A stretch of DNA of 64,000 nt from Candidatus Kapaibacterium sp. (GTDB lineage: Bacteria > Bacteroidota > Ignavibacteria > Kapaibacteriales > Kapaibacteriaceae): assembly GCA_022842685.1 (NCBI GenBank), contig JALHPC010000002.1:1-64000 (forward strand). The letters are read 5' to 3'. Position 1 is the stretch's first letter. Each line of letters begins with the position of its first letter. Under the pieces are notes generated by a model. The model saw only the letters and a list, made by a program, of their open reading frames with translations, ran no database searches and was not told the DNA's origin. The position numbers and the translations under genes are program-made. Shown piece after piece: positions 1 through 8,154 of the stretch.

Positions 1-309
1 TATAACGGCATAGCTGATACCAAAGTCGCCGTTCACGCTCAGTCCTTCTCTCGTCTGAAACGTGATCGACTTGTCTGCGTCGTTGCCCCTTGCCCAGACT
101 ACATTCTGTTGAAAGATTGGGAAGATGTAGATCTCTTGTGTGAAGGGCCAGACGAAGTACCTGCCTGTGCCCAACTCGCGTGTGTCGACGCCTCGCTCTC
201 CGCCCAACATGTAGACGAGAATTCCTCGGTTACCTGCGGGAACTGTGCGACAGCCGCTTATGGCAACGGCTAGCACGAGGGAAAGCGCCAGAATTTGAAG
301 CGAACGCAT
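1..309 (-). CDS. SPFH/Band 7 family lipoprotein (partial, C-terminus outside window)
   Basis: Only the first 103 codons are visible; the gene runs off the left edge. The start is an ATG read on the minus strand at 309, with a GGAGG ribosome site a few bases upstream. A short hydrophobic leader ends in the lipobox-like AISGC (Cys at about residue 20), so the protein is probably lipid-anchored. The following residues (TVPAGNRGILV, then LGTGRYFVWPFTQ and FQTREGLSVNGDF) follow the usual order of an SPFH/prohibitin domain: a membrane-proximal strand with a 'P-G-x-x-G' turn, then a 'T-x-D/E-G' strand. Such proteins form membrane scaffolds; the exact role is unknown. It is transcribed divergently from mazG. 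Confidence 0.7.
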   Translation of the reverse strand, partial: MRSLQILALSLVLAVAISGCRTVPAGNRGILVYMLGGERGVDTRELGTGRYFVWPFTQEIYIFPIFQQNVVWARGNDADKSITFQTREGLSVNGDFGISYAVI

Positions 310-403
310 ATGACCTCCGATGGTGAGTAGTTGTGAAACGGCTGTAGGATACGCACATCGAGGCCACTGGTTGCCTGCCGTTATCATGCCCTTACGTTTC
401 TCG

Positions 404-411
404 TATCTTTG
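404..411 (+). promoter_or_regulatory. -7 box (TATCTTTG) upstream of mazG
   Basis: TATCTTTG matches the Bacteroidota TAnnTTTG box 27 bases before the mazG start codon. No TTG at the expected 19-22 base spacing is visible, so only the downstream box supports it. Confidence 0.45.
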
Positions 412-438
412 TGGTCCTTTGTAACTACCCACGCCTGA

Positions 439-1239
439 ATGCCCCCACTGCGCACCATCCCTCATCCCAAGGATGCGACCGATGTTCACAGCTACCTTGC
501 TGCGTTCATCGATCTCGTGGCCATTCTACGTGTGGATTGTCCGTGGGATCGCGAGCAAACGCATCAGAGTATATCGCATCTGTTGATTGAGGAGGCCTAC
601 GAGACGGTCGAGGCCATTCAAGAGGGTAACGACGACGAGTTGCGGAAAGAGCTCGGCGATATCTTGCTTCACGTTGTGATGCACAGCGTGATGGCCGAAC
701 AGCGCGGAGCGTTCACGTTGCGCGACGTTGTACATGGTGAATTCTCGAAGCTCGTGAATCGCCATCCGCATATTTTTGGCGAAGAGCGCACCGACGACCC
801 CTTGCAGGTTCTTGAGAATTGGGAACGGCTGAAAATGAAGGAAGGGCGGACGTCGGTGCTAGACGGAGTACCCAAGGCCCTACCGGCAGCATTACGAGCG
901 CAACGCGTGCAGGAGAAAGCTGCTAACGTCGGCTTTGATTGGGATGATTCTAACGATGTCTGGGCCAAGGTCGAAGAAGAGCTCGGCGAGCTACGCCAAG
1001 AACTGGTCTCTGGTGATGCCGACCGCGCCCGCGACGAGTTGGGTGACGTGCTGTTTTCGATTGTCAACGCAGCCCGACATCACGGCATTGTAGCCGAAGA
1101 CGCATTACATGGTACGATAAACCGCTTTATCGGACGCTTTCAGTTTGTTGAAGCGAAGGCCACAGCCGCTGGTCGGAATCTCTCTGATTTGACGCTGGCC
1201 GAGATGGATGTTTTGTGGGACGAAGCGAAGCGCCAGTGA
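439..1239 (+). CDS. mazG: Nucleoside triphosphate pyrophosphohydrolase MazG
   Basis: 266 residues, close to the 263 of E. coli MazG. It hydrolyses (d)NTPs to (d)NMP and pyrophosphate in the cytoplasm, limiting aberrant nucleotides and, in E. coli, affecting the ppGpp/MazEF stress response. Both MazG repeats are visible: the first with LIEEAYETVEAI followed by ELGDILLHVV (about residues 50-85), the second with EEELGELRQEL followed by ELGDVLFSIV (about 177-215). These ExxE...ExxD patterns bind Mg2+. The last codons overlap the possible GTG start of the next gene, suggesting translational coupling. A TAnnTTTG box precedes it. Confidence 0.95.
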   Translation: MPPLRTIPHPKDATDVHSYLAAFIDLVAILRVDCPWDREQTHQSISHLLIEEAYETVEAIQEGNDDELRKELGDILLHVVMHSVMAEQRGAFTLRDVVHGEFSKLVNRHPHIFGEERTDDPLQVLENWERLKMKEGRTSVLDGVPKALPAALRAQRVQEKAANVGFDWDDSNDVWAKVEEELGELRQELVSGDADRARDELGDVLFSIVNAARHHGIVAEDALHGTINRFIGRFQFVEAKATAAGRNLSDLTLAEMDVLWDEAKRQ

Positions 1240-2492
1240 TTCGAGACCTTGATTCTGTATCGCCATTGCGATGGCTGCCCTCGTTTGCATCGATACTCTG
1301 TGCAATTCTGGTGGTGATTGCCCCAGCATGCTCGCCGAAGGCCGACGACACCCCTGTCGATCAATCTCAGGGCGGGGATTCGGCATCTGTGGTGCGCGAC
1401 GGCGACAGCGTCCCGCTCAAGCATACGATCGACACCACGACGTTCGTCGTTACTGACTCCACCGTTACCCTCCGCGACCAATCACACCCCAGACCTTCAG
1501 GCCGCGTGGTGAACATTGTTATCACCGGGCTCGACTCGAGGCTGGGTGACCCCATGGGCCACGCCGACGCCAACCATGTGATGCGTCTGTTCCTCGACAG
1601 TGGCATGGTTGAAATCATCAGCATCCCTCGGGATACCGAGGCAGACGCTGGCTTCGACGACACCACAGGATTCAACCGCCTTACGAACGTCCGTGCAAAC
1701 CGCGGTCGCACCGCCTATCACCGTGCCGTCGAAGAAATCACGGGTATAGGCCGTGTTGACCACTATGTTGAGTTCGGCTTTTCGCAGGCCATTGGTCTAT
1801 TAGAAATCATTGGGTACCGCGACAATGCCACATCGACCCTACGTGTGCTGCGGTCCCGCCAGGCATATCGCAGCGGCGATTTTCAGCGCAGCTACAATCA
1901 GGGACAGTTCATACGGCAGATTGTGCGGAAGTACTTCGACAAGACCGAAGGTCTTGTGGGTGACCTTGCTATGCGAGCAGCTCTTGCACTTGTTGATACC
2001 GACCTGACGTATGACCGTTTGAGCTCGCTCATAGAAGCGCTTCGTGTAGGGGGCTTCGATAGCGCCGAGCGCCGAAGCTGGGTTCGACTAAAGCCAGCCG
2101 TCATTGCACGATTCACCGTCTATGATTTCGACACGAAGAACGTGTCGGCGATTAATCAAGAGATCGACCAACGCATCAAGCGACTTGGCGTCGATACCAT
2201 GTCTGGGGGGGCGTCGACATACGAGCGAAAGCTGGCATCGCTCATAGACCGCGCAGCCGCCGACAGCGCCAAGGCGCCCGCCGATGTTATACGCACGCTG
2301 CGCCGCTCCTACGAACAACGTGCATGGCTGCAGGTTGCCGACCGCAGCAAGCGGCGGCAATACCGTGACAGACTTTGTGGTCTCCTCATTGCCTCGTACG
2401 AACGCACGCGCCAGGCAAAGCAAGCCGCAGCTATCCGTACTTGGCTGGAGTTCGATAATCAGGTGTTTACCGGGCAAGGTGCTGAGCCCTAA
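1236..2492 (+). CDS. LytR-CpsA-Psr (LCP) family lipoprotein
   Basis: A 418-residue exported protein. The chosen GTG start overlaps the mazG stop (GTGA); an in-frame GTG at 1215 is an alternative adding seven residues. The N-terminus is a hydrophobic leader ending near Cys32 (VVIAPAC), so a lipoprotein is likely. The LCP domain begins at VVNIVITGLDSR and has the hallmark SIPRDT motif, then RLTNVRANRG and a VLRSRQAYRSGDFQR segment with the arginines expected to bind a polyprenyl-pyrophosphate substrate. LCP enzymes transfer glycopolymers from lipid carriers to peptidoglycan or other acceptors. The C-terminal 150 residues are helical and unassigned. The nearby murA and EnvC-like genes fit a cell-envelope role. 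Confidence 0.82.
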   Translation: MIRDLDSVSPLRWLPSFASILCAILVVIAPACSPKADDTPVDQSQGGDSASVVRDGDSVPLKHTIDTTTFVVTDSTVTLRDQSHPRPSGRVVNIVITGLDSRLGDPMGHADANHVMRLFLDSGMVEIISIPRDTEADAGFDDTTGFNRLTNVRANRGRTAYHRAVEEITGIGRVDHYVEFGFSQAIGLLEIIGYRDNATSTLRVLRSRQAYRSGDFQRSYNQGQFIRQIVRKYFDKTEGLVGDLAMRAALALVDTDLTYDRLSSLIEALRVGGFDSAERRSWVRLKPAVIARFTVYDFDTKNVSAINQEIDQRIKRLGVDTMSGGASTYERKLASLIDRAAADSAKAPADVIRTLRRSYEQRAWLQVADRSKRRQYRDRLCGLLIASYERTRQAKQAAAIRTWLEFDNQVFTGQGAEP

Positions 2493-2509
2493 GCCCTACG
2501 CGGCTAGGT

Positions 2510-3736
2510 CTAGCGTAAGTATGTTGCAGGGTTCACGCGTTCCCGCCCACGCCACAGCTCGAAGTGTACAAAGGCACCGTCGATGCCCTCGCCGCTCGAT
2601 CCAACGGTAGAGCCGCCATTCACCGTTGCCCCTTCGCGGACTCGTACAGATTGAAGGTTGGCGTAAACGGTGCGGTATCCGTTGTGATGATCGACGATAA
2701 CGACGGAGCCGAAGCCGGGCAGCCAGCGGACGCTAGATACGGTGCCTGGGCCCACGCATGCGACGTCGGTACCAACAGCACAGGCAATGTCGACACCGGG
2801 ATTGTCGAGAATCGTGCCCGACTCTGGGCTGCGATATTCGCCATACGGCTGTGCAATTCGACGCGACGAAACTGGCCACGGGAGCGATCGCGCACTAAAG
2901 CCCGGCCGCAGTGGACCTCCGGTTATCACGTCGGGAGCAACGTCTTCGGTAGGCCGTGATGACGTAGAAGGCGAGGCTGCTGCTGCACGGCGCCGGGCTG
3001 CGGCTGCTGCCGCCGCCTTGCGTTGGTCGTCGCGACGGCGTCGTTCCTCGCGCGCCACAAGGTCGCTGATAATGCGACGCATTTGCGCTACGCTTGCCTG
3101 CTTTTTGCGCAACTCGCGAGCCATCTCGGATTTATCGGCCCGCAAGCGCGCCAGTTCGCGCTGTCGAGCTGTGATGGTCGAGGCAAGGCGCTGACGTTCC
3201 TGCTCCTTTGTTGAAAGGAGCCCAGATTGCACCGACGACACCGTGGTTAGCAGCTGTTGCTGTGCTTCCAGCGAGTCTTCAAGGGCAGCCATCTGACGGG
3301 CGTAGGCACTAACGGCCGCCGCGGCCGTGCGATACATCGCGTCGGACGTGGTTGCGCTTGACGCACTACCGCGCGACTCGGCTTTGAGCGCCATAACTCG
3401 GCGTGACGCCTCGTTGAACCGTGTGCGCACTTGGACGAGCGACGCACGTGTGGACGCGATATGGCGTTCGACAGCCGAGGCGGAGTCTTGCAGGCGGTGC
3501 AGCTCCTGCTCGAGTTGTACGATGAAGGCCGATACAGAATGCGCTTGCTTCTGAATGCCAGATATGGACGACGCTGTGGCCTTCTCCTTTCTGGCCAACT
3601 CGTCGATGCGTTGCTTTGTGGCATTCATCGACGATCGTAGGCGTTCCAGCTCGCGCCGCTGGGCCTCGATACTTTGGGCCTGGGCAGACGCCGCCAGTGT
3701 GAGCAGCGCCACAATAAGGGCTAGGCAGGTGCGCAT
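2510..3736 (-). CDS. EnvC-like murein hydrolase activator (coiled coil + LytM/M23 domain)
   Basis: 408 residues with a clear signal peptide ending LTLAASAQAQ. A long coiled coil spans roughly residues 22-245 (heptads rich in Q, E, R and A), then an Ala/Arg-rich linker, then a C-terminal LytM/M23 domain (about 285-408). Key metal ligands of active M23 enzymes are changed: the expected HxxxD reads NPGVD, and the YAHL-type HxH motif reads VYANL; only the last His (FVHFEL) remains. This is how EnvC and NlpD look, which do not cleave peptidoglycan but activate amidases. It starts four bases after the murA stop, so the two are probably cotranscribed. Activation rather than catalysis is inferred from the lost ligands. 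Confidence 0.82.
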   Translation of the reverse strand: MRTCLALIVALLTLAASAQAQSIEAQRRELERLRSSMNATKQRIDELARKEKATASSISGIQKQAHSVSAFIVQLEQELHRLQDSASAVERHIASTRASLVQVRTRFNEASRRVMALKAESRGSASSATTSDAMYRTAAAAVSAYARQMAALEDSLEAQQQLLTTVSSVQSGLLSTKEQERQRLASTITARQRELARLRADKSEMARELRKKQASVAQMRRIISDLVAREERRRRDDQRKAAAAAAARRRAAAASPSTSSRPTEDVAPDVITGGPLRPGFSARSLPWPVSSRRIAQPYGEYRSPESGTILDNPGVDIACAVGTDVACVGPGTVSSVRWLPGFGSVVIVDHHNGYRTVYANLQSVRVREGATVNGGSTVGSSGEGIDGAFVHFELWRGRERVNPATYLR

Positions 3737-3740
3737 GCCC

Positions 3741-5003
3741 CTAGAACTCTTCGGTGCGTTCGCGGCGGATGCGCGCCCCTACGGCGTTGAGCTTATGTTC
3801 CAGCGACTCGTAGCCGCGGTCGAGGTGGTAAACGCGGAGAATCTCGGTAGACCCTTCGGCAACCATGCCGGCTAGCACAAGACTAGCCGAGGCACGCAGG
3901 TCGCTAGACATAACGGTAGCCCCTGAAAGGTGAGCGCCGCCCTTTACCACGCAGTACATATCGCCCGTCTCGATGTCGGCGCCAAGGCGCTGCAGTTCGG
4001 GCACGTATCCAAAGCGTGTAGGGTATATCGTGTCACGTACTCGCGACGCCCCCTTGGCAAGAAGCATGTATGCCGCCCACTGTGCCTGTGAATCTGTTGG
4101 GTAGCCGGGGTATGGAGCAGTGGTGATATCTACCGCATTCGGGGCGTCATTCATCGTGATGCGGATGGTGTCACCGGCCACGTCTAACTCTGCACCACTC
4201 TCCTCCAGCTTCTGAATCACCGCCGTCAAATGATAGGGGTTAACGTGGTCGAGCGTTACGTCGCCACGCGTCATGGCAGCAGCAATCAGGAACGTAGCGG
4301 CCTCGATACGATCGGGAATAGTATCGTGACGAACCGGACGTAGTTCATCAACACCGTCGATTTCTAACGTTGTTGTGCCAATGCCTTCGATGTTAGCGCC
4401 CATGGACACCAGCATGCGGGCAAGTGCCGTCACCTCGGGCTCGATAGCAACGTTCGTTAACGTTGTATGTCCTTTTGCAAGTACAGCGGCCATCATGACA
4501 TTCACCGAAGCGCCCACACTTGAGATGTCGAAATGAAACGGTGCCCCTTGCAAACGTGGACACGAAGCGTTGATGTAGCCGCCGTCGATGGAAATCTGAG
4601 CGCCGAGCTTTTCGAGTCCCTTTAGGTGAAGGTCAACAGGTCGTGGGCCAAAGTTGCAGCCACCGGGTAGGGACACACGGGCCTGGCCGAACCGAGCTAC
4701 GAGGGGACCCAGTACATAGATCGAAGCCCGCATCTTTTTAACGTGTTCGTAGGGGGCTTCGAAGCTATTGATGTTAGTACTGTCGAGCAACAGCGTGTGG
4801 CCGTTAAGCTCGGCGTGAACGCCAAGCGAGCCGAGTAGCCGGCTAAAGGTCCACACGTCGCGGTTGTTCGGCGTGTTATCAAGATGAAAGACGCCAGGTG
4901 CTAGCAAGCACGTGGGCATAAGGGCCAGCGAGGCGTTCTTTGCGCCCGAAACGGTAATGCGGCCATTCAGGCGGTGGCCGCCTTCGACGATGAATTTGTC
5001 CAT
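3741..5003 (-). CDS. murA: UDP-N-acetylglucosamine 1-carboxyvinyltransferase MurA
   Basis: 420 residues from the ATG at 5003 (MDKFIVEGGHRLNG); the open frame extends further upstream, but that part has no family resemblance. MurA transfers enolpyruvate from PEP to UDP-GlcNAc, the first committed step of peptidoglycan synthesis, in the cytoplasm. Visible landmarks are SGAKNASLALMPTCLL near the N-terminus and the active-site loop VSLPGGCNFGPRPVDLHL, whose Cys is the fosfomycin target. The duplicated inside-out alpha/beta barrel is indicated by two halves of about 200 residues. The EnvC-like gene follows directly, linking precursor synthesis with wall remodelling. Confidence 0.97.
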   Translation of the reverse strand: MDKFIVEGGHRLNGRITVSGAKNASLALMPTCLLAPGVFHLDNTPNNRDVWTFSRLLGSLGVHAELNGHTLLLDSTNINSFEAPYEHVKKMRASIYVLGPLVARFGQARVSLPGGCNFGPRPVDLHLKGLEKLGAQISIDGGYINASCPRLQGAPFHFDISSVGASVNVMMAAVLAKGHTTLTNVAIEPEVTALARMLVSMGANIEGIGTTTLEIDGVDELRPVRHDTIPDRIEAATFLIAAAMTRGDVTLDHVNPYHLTAVIQKLEESGAELDVAGDTIRITMNDAPNAVDITTAPYPGYPTDSQAQWAAYMLLAKGASRVRDTIYPTRFGYVPELQRLGADIETGDMYCVVKGGAHLSGATVMSSDLRASASLVLAGMVAEGSTEILRVYHLDRGYESLEHKLNAVGARIRRERTEEF

Positions 5004-5076
5004 GGGTGTCAAAACTACGACGTGCGGCTTAACTGCACCCCAAGCGCTATATTGATACGAGAAGTGTATCTCCACT

Positions 5077-5721
5077 ATGAGCACGATTCGTATGCAACGG
5101 TCTTCGATTTTGGTTCTCGCCACTGCTGTGGTTTGCTTGTCTGTCCTGTTTGGATGTTCATCGCCCTCGAACCCCATCGTGGAGAGCGATCAGATTACCA
5201 ATGCGGATCTGACTGGGATCTACTTGTTTGAAGACGATGACACGTTCTGGCGCTACCTGAATGTTCCTGGGAGTGTGAATTCGGTGTATCGATCAAGAGT
5301 CGCAAAGGACTACTCGTTAGATGAGCTGCGTAAGGAGAAGAACTGCCTGATTGAGGTGGAGACGATCATTCAAGGTGGCGTGTCGTACAAAACCATGCGA
5401 ATGCATGATGAACCTACATACTGGCTTGGATCGTCGAAGACGTTCGCGCCGTCCGGCCAAGAAGAGCCGTTCGTCTCGGTTACCGATGACGAGGACATTC
5501 CTAACGAAATGCGCCATTTCTTCAAGATTCATACGTTTGGTAAAAGTAACGGAATGGCCGTGGTAGCAATAGAAAGCATGGAATATCCTGGCCATTATTT
5601 TGAAAGCCGTGGCCATACATTCACTGGAAATGGCGTGAGTCTCGTGGCTTATAACAGTCCAGAATCTGCTCCAAAACTGTACGTCCATCGGCAAGCAACG
5701 AACATTGAGATTGGGGACTAA
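5077..5721 (+). CDS. Hypothetical lipoprotein with possible beta-trefoil-like C-terminus
   Basis: 214 residues, divergent from murA. The leader ends in the lipobox LFGC (about residue 27). No family is recognised with certainty. The C-terminal 90 residues contain SMEYPGHYFESRGHTF followed by GNGVSLVAYN, which resembles the 'S-x-x-x-PG-x-Y-I/F-x-x-R' repeat of beta-trefoil domains of the AbfB type (carbohydrate binding). That resemblance is judged by eye only. The middle part is rich in charged residues. The base composition is slightly more AT-rich than the flanking genes. Confidence 0.6.
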   Translation: MSTIRMQRSSILVLATAVVCLSVLFGCSSPSNPIVESDQITNADLTGIYLFEDDDTFWRYLNVPGSVNSVYRSRVAKDYSLDELRKEKNCLIEVETIIQGGVSYKTMRMHDEPTYWLGSSKTFAPSGQEEPFVSVTDDEDIPNEMRHFFKIHTFGKSNGMAVVAIESMEYPGHYFESRGHTFTGNGVSLVAYNSPESAPKLYVHRQATNIEIGD

Positions 5722-5729
5722 GGCCGCCC

Positions 5730-5837
5730 ATGCAGCGTCCCGCGCAGCGTTCCGTGCAACGTCCCGCGCAGCGTTCCGTGTAACGTCCCGCGCAGCGTCC
5801 CATGCAATGTCCCATGCAATGTCCCATGCAAACCATG
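5730..5837. repeat. 12-bp tandem minisatellite (8 units plus a partial one)
   Basis: Eight consecutive 12-bp units follow the pattern RYGYARYGTYCC (for example ATGCAGCGTCCC, GCGCAGCGTTCC, ATGCAATGTCCC), with a decayed ninth. Most differences between units are transitions. Units alternate between a C/G-rich and an A/T-rich version. The array ends just before the TATATTTG box of the riboswitch promoter. The same unit recurs at 33981-34016. No spacers, so it is not a CRISPR. Confidence 0.85.
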
Positions 5838-5845
5838 TATATTTG
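5838..5845 (+). promoter_or_regulatory. -7 box (TATATTTG) of the riboswitch transcript
   Basis: TATATTTG fits TAnnTTTG and lies six bases before the 5' strand of riboswitch stem P1 at 5851. Transcription would therefore start almost exactly at the first base of the aptamer. The -33 region falls inside the minisatellite and has no obvious TTG. Confidence 0.55.
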
Positions 5846-5850
5846 CATGT

Positions 5851-5936
5851 CCGTTAGAGGTGCCGCTACGCGGCTGAGATTACACTCTTGGAACCTGATC
5901 CGGTTAGTACCGGCGTAGGGAAACGGTAAGAGGACA
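5851..5936 (+). promoter_or_regulatory. TPP (thiamine pyrophosphate) riboswitch, THI element
   Basis: The conserved parts of the TPP aptamer appear in order: GAGGTGCC, GGCTGAGATTACAC, GAACCTGATC, a CCGG..CCGG stem-loop, then GCGTAGGGAA. P1 is closed by CCGTT (5851-5855) and AACGG (5932-5936). The gene 51 bases downstream is a TonB-dependent receptor, the arrangement known for thiamine-regulated outer-membrane receptors in Bacteroidota. No run of Ts or terminator hairpin lies between the aptamer and the start codon, so control of translation initiation around the GGAGG at 5979 is more likely than termination; that is inference. Confidence 0.95.
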
Positions 5937-5987
5937 GCTCATTTTCTGACGGGCGCAACTGATGTTCCACGAATATCGGAGGCGTCC

Positions 5988-8075
5988 ATGCCCCCCATCT
6001 ATGTTGCCGCAGTAGCGGCCCTTTTCGTCTACGCCAGCGCCGCTGGCCAAACCGATTCAACGTCCAAGAGCTACCGCGGTTCGCCCGTGGTGGTTACGGC
6101 AACACGTGCTGCTGCCACCGATCCCGTGGCACAGTCAACCATCGACGCCGCTACGTTGCGTACTGCATTTGTGGGCCAAGACCCACAGTTTCTGCTCGAG
6201 CGACTTACCCCCTCGCTCGTTGCCTGGAGCGAGGCCGGTACTGGCTTCTCCAACTATGGCTCGTTCCGATTACGGGGCATCGACCAAACACGCGTGAACG
6301 TAACGCTGAACGGCACGCCGCTTAACGACATGATCGACCAAGGCGTGTTTTTTTCGAACATCACCGATCTTGGAAATTCACTTCGGTCCGTCCAGGTGCA
6401 ACGCGGCGTTGGCACTGCCTCGAATGGTACTGCAAGCTTCGCCGGAAGCATCGACCTTGAAACCGCCAATGCCGCACAACAACAGTCCGGTGCTGCCGTA
6501 CAAGTGTCGGCCGGCAGCTTTGGCCTGCGCCGTCTGAGTGCCGAAGTGTCGTCGGGCCTGCAATCCAACGGCCTTGCCGCAACAGCACGGTTCACCACCT
6601 TTGCTACCGATGGCTTTCGAAACCATAGCGGAACAAACACCTCTTCGTTTTTCTTCTCCGGTAGCTGGCAAGGGGCATCGGATGTGCTGCGCCTTACGGC
6701 GCTGGTGGGCTCGACGCAGAACCAGCTTGCCTACCTGGCCGTGCCACGGCAAGACGTAGAGCGCGATGCACGCACGAACCTTAACAACCCCAACGATCGA
6801 GATGACTTTGGCCAACACCTGGTGCAATTGCAGCACACGCACTTCTTCGACGATGGTTCGGCCTTGCAGTCTACGGCCTATTATGGCGGTGCTGGTGGTG
6901 ACTTCTTCGTTACGTTCCCAGATGAATCTCAGGCGCTGTCGCAGCTAAACTATCCGCTGCGTAACGACCACGTTGGTGCATATACGACGTACATGAATAA
7001 CGACGTCGGTGGCGGCATAGGCCTCACCGCAGGCCTGCACGCGTACACGTTCAGGCGTCGAAACGAAGAGTCGCTTCAGCCCGATCGCGCCACACCGTAT
7101 TACAGCGATAGAACGACGAAGAACGAGATGTCGGCCTTCGTAAAGCTCCGCAAGGCACTGGGATCGCTGCAACTGAATGCCGAAGTTCAATCGCGCTACG
7201 TTGCTATGACCTTTTCGCCCGACGTGCGCTTTATTCCCCAGGGAGAACCAGCGTTTCCAACGCACGACTGGCTGTTTGTTAACGGCCTTGTTGGTGCTGA
7301 ATGGGCTTTGACCGATGACCTATCGCTCTGGGCGTCGGTTGGGGTAACTCATCGCGAGCCGACGCGCTTCGACCTCTTAGGCGGTACGCAAATCAACGAG
7401 GCAAATATCAACGTCATCCGCCGCCCGGGCACCGTGCGCCATGAACGCGTTACCGATGTCGAATATGGTCTTCGCCATAGGTCCTTCTGGGGCACCGTGG
7501 CTGTCAACGGCTTTTTTATGCGTTTTGCCGATGAAATTGCTCCGATTGGACAGTTCATCGAACAGCAGTTCGTGCAGCTCCGTAAGAACGTGCCTGCCAG
7601 TACTCGCTTAGGTGTTGAAGTCGACGCAACCGTCTCCGTTCATGAGAACGTTCGCATTGTTGCGAGCGGAACCGCCATGCGGGCTAGCATCGACGAATAC
7701 TCGCCTGAAAATGCAGATGTTGGCACTCTTCGCAACGTTGCTGCCGTTCTTACACCGTCGGTGCTTGGTAACGTTGCCGTCGTAGCCACGCCGTTCGAAG
7801 GTCTCGACGTTGAAGTATCTGCACGTCACCTTGGTGCCATGTGGCTGGAGCTTACCAACGATGCCACCATGCAACTACCGGCTTCGACCGTCCTGAACGC
7901 ACGCCTTGGCTACGTTTTGAGCAACGCCATTCGTGCCAACCTTCACCTGTACAATGTCTTTGATGCGCTGTATGCTACCAATGGGGCAACGGACACCGTT
8001 GATGGACGCTTGCGAGCCCTGTGGTTTGTACAGGCGCCGCGTAGCGTGGTGATTGCTGTGGAAGTTCGGCCATGA
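5988..8075 (+). CDS. TonB-dependent outer-membrane receptor, probably for thiamine
   Basis: 695 residues. A signal peptide (about 1-20) precedes a plug domain that starts at the TonB-box-like VVVTATR and contains FRLRGIDQTRVNVTLNG and the VQVQRGVGTASNG stretch typical of plugs. The rest (about 170-695) has alternating-hydrophobicity strands of a 22-stranded barrel. Such receptors bring scarce ligands across the outer membrane using energy from TonB-ExbBD. The TPP riboswitch just upstream makes thiamine, a phosphate ester or a precursor the likely ligand (Omr1-like receptors are the known precedent). A GGAGG ribosome site precedes the ATG. No inner-membrane thiamine transporter is adjacent. 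Confidence 0.9.
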   Translation: MPPIYVAAVAALFVYASAAGQTDSTSKSYRGSPVVVTATRAAATDPVAQSTIDAATLRTAFVGQDPQFLLERLTPSLVAWSEAGTGFSNYGSFRLRGIDQTRVNVTLNGTPLNDMIDQGVFFSNITDLGNSLRSVQVQRGVGTASNGTASFAGSIDLETANAAQQQSGAAVQVSAGSFGLRRLSAEVSSGLQSNGLAATARFTTFATDGFRNHSGTNTSSFFFSGSWQGASDVLRLTALVGSTQNQLAYLAVPRQDVERDARTNLNNPNDRDDFGQHLVQLQHTHFFDDGSALQSTAYYGGAGGDFFVTFPDESQALSQLNYPLRNDHVGAYTTYMNNDVGGGIGLTAGLHAYTFRRRNEESLQPDRATPYYSDRTTKNEMSAFVKLRKALGSLQLNAEVQSRYVAMTFSPDVRFIPQGEPAFPTHDWLFVNGLVGAEWALTDDLSLWASVGVTHREPTRFDLLGGTQINEANINVIRRPGTVRHERVTDVEYGLRHRSFWGTVAVNGFFMRFADEIAPIGQFIEQQFVQLRKNVPASTRLGVEVDATVSVHENVRIVASGTAMRASIDEYSPENADVGTLRNVAAVLTPSVLGNVAVVATPFEGLDVEVSARHLGAMWLELTNDATMQLPASTVLNARLGYVLSNAIRANLHLYNVFDALYATNGATDTVDGRLRALWFVQAPRSVVIAVEVRP

Positions 8076-8142
8076 TGCAACGGTGTCTTGCCTTGGCCGA
8101 TTACCGATGCCCCTTGTCTGCATGATAGACGAGACGGCAGTG

Positions 8143-8150
8143 TAGATTTG
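8143..8150 (+). promoter_or_regulatory. -7 box (TAGATTTG) four bases before the SET gene start
   Basis: TAGATTTG fits TAnnTTTG and is separated from the ATG at 8155 by only TAGA. The transcript would begin at or next to the start codon, leaving no room for a Shine-Dalgarno site. Confidence 0.5.
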
Positions 8151-8154
8151 TAGA

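Noticed and set aside
5730..5837. Possible CRISPR array
   Set aside because: Units are directly adjacent, 12 bp long and have no spacers; no cas genes nearby.
5621..5848. Open frame on the minus strand with MGHC/AGRC repeats
   Set aside because: It is the translation of the 12-bp minisatellite; no ribosome site and no family resemblance.
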